From assembly GCA_030040725.1 (NCBI GenBank), contig JASHTD010000614.1, forward strand, positions 1 to 23,785: a DNA stretch of 23,785 bases, written 5' to 3'. This document shows positions 22,626 through 23,785 of the stretch, one piece after another (position 1 is the stretch's first letter; every line of letters starts with the position of its first letter). The position numbers and the translations under genes were made by a program. The notes beneath the pieces are model-generated. The model saw only the letters and a list, made by a program, of their open reading frames with translations, made no database searches and was not told the DNA's origin. This DNA comes from Candidatus Sulfotelmatobacter sp. (GTDB lineage: Bacteria; Acidobacteriota; Terriglobia; Terriglobales; Acidobacteriaceae).

Positions 22626-23785
22626 GTGTCGACAACGGAAGCCATCCATCCCGTTCCCGCGTTTGCCGAGCCGGAAAAGAACTCCACGCTGCACGTTCTA
22701 ACGATTACTCCCTTCTATCCCTCGGAAAGTTCCGATGTGAATGGCTGTTTCGTGGCCGAAAGTCTGGCGGAGCTAAACTCCCGCGGAATCTTCTCCTCGG
22801 TGGTCGGGGTCGATACTATCTATCACCCTCGGAGAACTTCCAACACTGTTTATCCGGCCGAGTGGGTTCGCTGCCCGCAACTTCCCGGCAACTTCGGTCT
22901 GGCGAGTGCGGGAAGATTCTTGGCCGCAACTCTTCTGCCAAGGATTGCCCGGCTTCATCGGCGTTCGCCGATTCACTTGATTCACGCCCACTCCGCATTG
23001 CCGTGCGGAGACGCTGCATCGTTTATTTCGCAGCGTCTACATATTCCATTTGTCGCCACCATTCACGGCCTCGACGTCTTCAACAGTTGTTTCCAAAACG
23101 GACTCGCGGCCAAATGGCGTAAGAAAAGTTCGATTCGCGTTTACCGGCAAGCTCGCAAGGTGATCTGCATCAGCCAGAAAGTGAAACAATCAGTCACCGA
23201 AACCATGGGGTCAGCGATTGATGCGGAAGTCGTATACAACGGCACGGATACAACGTTGTTCGCACCGATGCGCGACGGCCAACCATCCCCTGCAGCGAAT
23301 TTGACGATCCTCGTCGTAGGGAATCTGTTGGCAGGAAAAGGACAGGAGTTGGTTATCCGGGCCGTTGCTCGGTTGCAAAATTTATATCCGTATCTGCGAT
23401 GCGACTTCATCGGAGAAGGCGCAGATCACGCCCGTTTCGCGGCGCTCGCCGCTAACCTTGGGATCGGTGATCGAATTCGTTTTCTGGGACGCAAAAGCCG
23501 GCCCGAAGTTGCGAAAGCGATGCGCCAGTGCACCGTGTTCGCTCTGCCCAGCCGCTACGAAGGCCTGGGGTGCGTTTATCTCGAGGCAATGGCGTGCGGC
23601 AAGCCGGTCATGGCATGCGAGGGACAGGGAATTGGCGAAATTATTCGTCATGGCAAGAACGGCTGGCTGATTCCGGTCGACGGCCTGGATGAGCTTACGA
23701 AAGGCCTGCAGATTTTGCTGGGAGATGCCGAGCTTCGCGCCCGAATCGGCAACGCTGCGCGTCAAACCATCGTCAACGAGTTGAG
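22626..23785 (+). CDS. GT4-family glycosyltransferase, 3' end outside the window
   Basis: About 386 codons are open to the window edge with no stop. I translated this frame by hand. The N-lobe has HVLTITPFYPSESSDVNGCF near residues 23-42, then HLIHAHSALPCG and PFVATIHGLDVF. The C-lobe begins LTILVVGNLLAGKGQELVIRAV and has FIGEG, RIRFLGRKSRPEV and the E-x7-E motif EGLGCVYLE (Glu312, Glu320). These are the marks of a retaining GT4 enzyme acting on a lipid-linked glycan. A TGA lies in frame two codons before GTG 22626, so no earlier start exists. The ribosome site (GAAGG, about 10 bases upstream) is weak, so translation probably depends on the ACP gene. Confidence 0.9.
   Translation, partial: MSTTEAIHPVPAFAEPEKNSTLHVLTITPFYPSESSDVNGCFVAESLAELNSRGIFSSVVGVDTIYHPRRTSNTVYPAEWVRCPQLPGNFGLASAGRFLAATLLPRIARLHRRSPIHLIHAHSALPCGDAASFISQRLHIPFVATIHGLDVFNSCFQNGLAAKWRKKSSIRVYRQARKVICISQKVKQSVTETMGSAIDAEVVYNGTDTTLFAPMRDGQPSPAANLTILVVGNLLAGKGQELVIRAVARLQNLYPYLRCDFIGEGADHARFAALAANLGIGDRIRFLGRKSRPEVAKAMRQCTVFALPSRYEGLGCVYLEAMACGKPVMACEGQGIGEIIRHGKNGWLIPVDGLDELTKGLQILLGDAELRARIGNAARQTIVNEL

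Overview
The window is a polysaccharide and sugar-acid biosynthesis island of about 57-60% G+C with dense, mostly ATG-started genes. The autokinase, TPR/lectin-like and O-antigen-ligase trio and the general gene style resemble soil Acidobacteriota (Terriglobia/Koribacter-like). This is an inference from gene content, since no rRNA or other marker gene is present. I found no tRNA, rRNA, CRISPR array, transposase or phage gene.

Layout. A small YdcF/DUF218 membrane protein gene (111-680, +) faces a leftward three-gene unit (5785 to 715). That unit encodes a Wzc-type tyrosine autokinase/co-polymerase, a membrane-anchored TPR protein with a C-terminal lectin-like domain, and an O-antigen ligase/polymerase family protein. 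A 440-base divergent control region (5786-6225) holds two perfect dyads and several -10-like boxes. From 6226 to the right edge everything reads rightward: pseB, pseC, an SpsF-type cytidylyltransferase, an unfamiliar GT-B glycosyltransferase, pseG, a WbqC-family gene, pseI, two GT4 glycosyltransferases and a second Wzy/ligase-like membrane protein. Next come a DmpG-like aldolase with an extra C-terminal domain, an AMP-forming ligase, a cyclase-family hydrolase, an acyl carrier protein, and a third GT4 gene cut off by the window edge. Many junctions are overlapping or nearly so (TGATG, GTGA, ATGA), so the right side is probably one or two long operons.

How the genes fit together. PseB, PseC, PseG and PseI plus a cytidylyltransferase form a CMP-pseudaminic-acid-type nonulosonate pathway. 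The N-acetyltransferase PseH is not in the window. A WbqC-family protein sits between pseG and pseI, and a ligase-ACP cassette lies downstream. My main hypothesis is that the 4-amino group of the sugar receives an acyl group other than acetyl, supplied from the ACP, possibly with WbqC as acyltransferase. The glycosyltransferases would assemble a repeat unit carrying this sugar, a Wzy-like protein would polymerise or ligate it, and the Wzc-like kinase would control chain length and export. An outer-membrane Wza exporter, a Wzx flippase and an initiating phosphoglycosyltransferase are not visible and must lie elsewhere if the polymer is Wzy-dependent.

Limits. Functions are assigned by eye from motifs and remembered family sequences; no database search was run. 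Start codons marked as alternative are uncertain.
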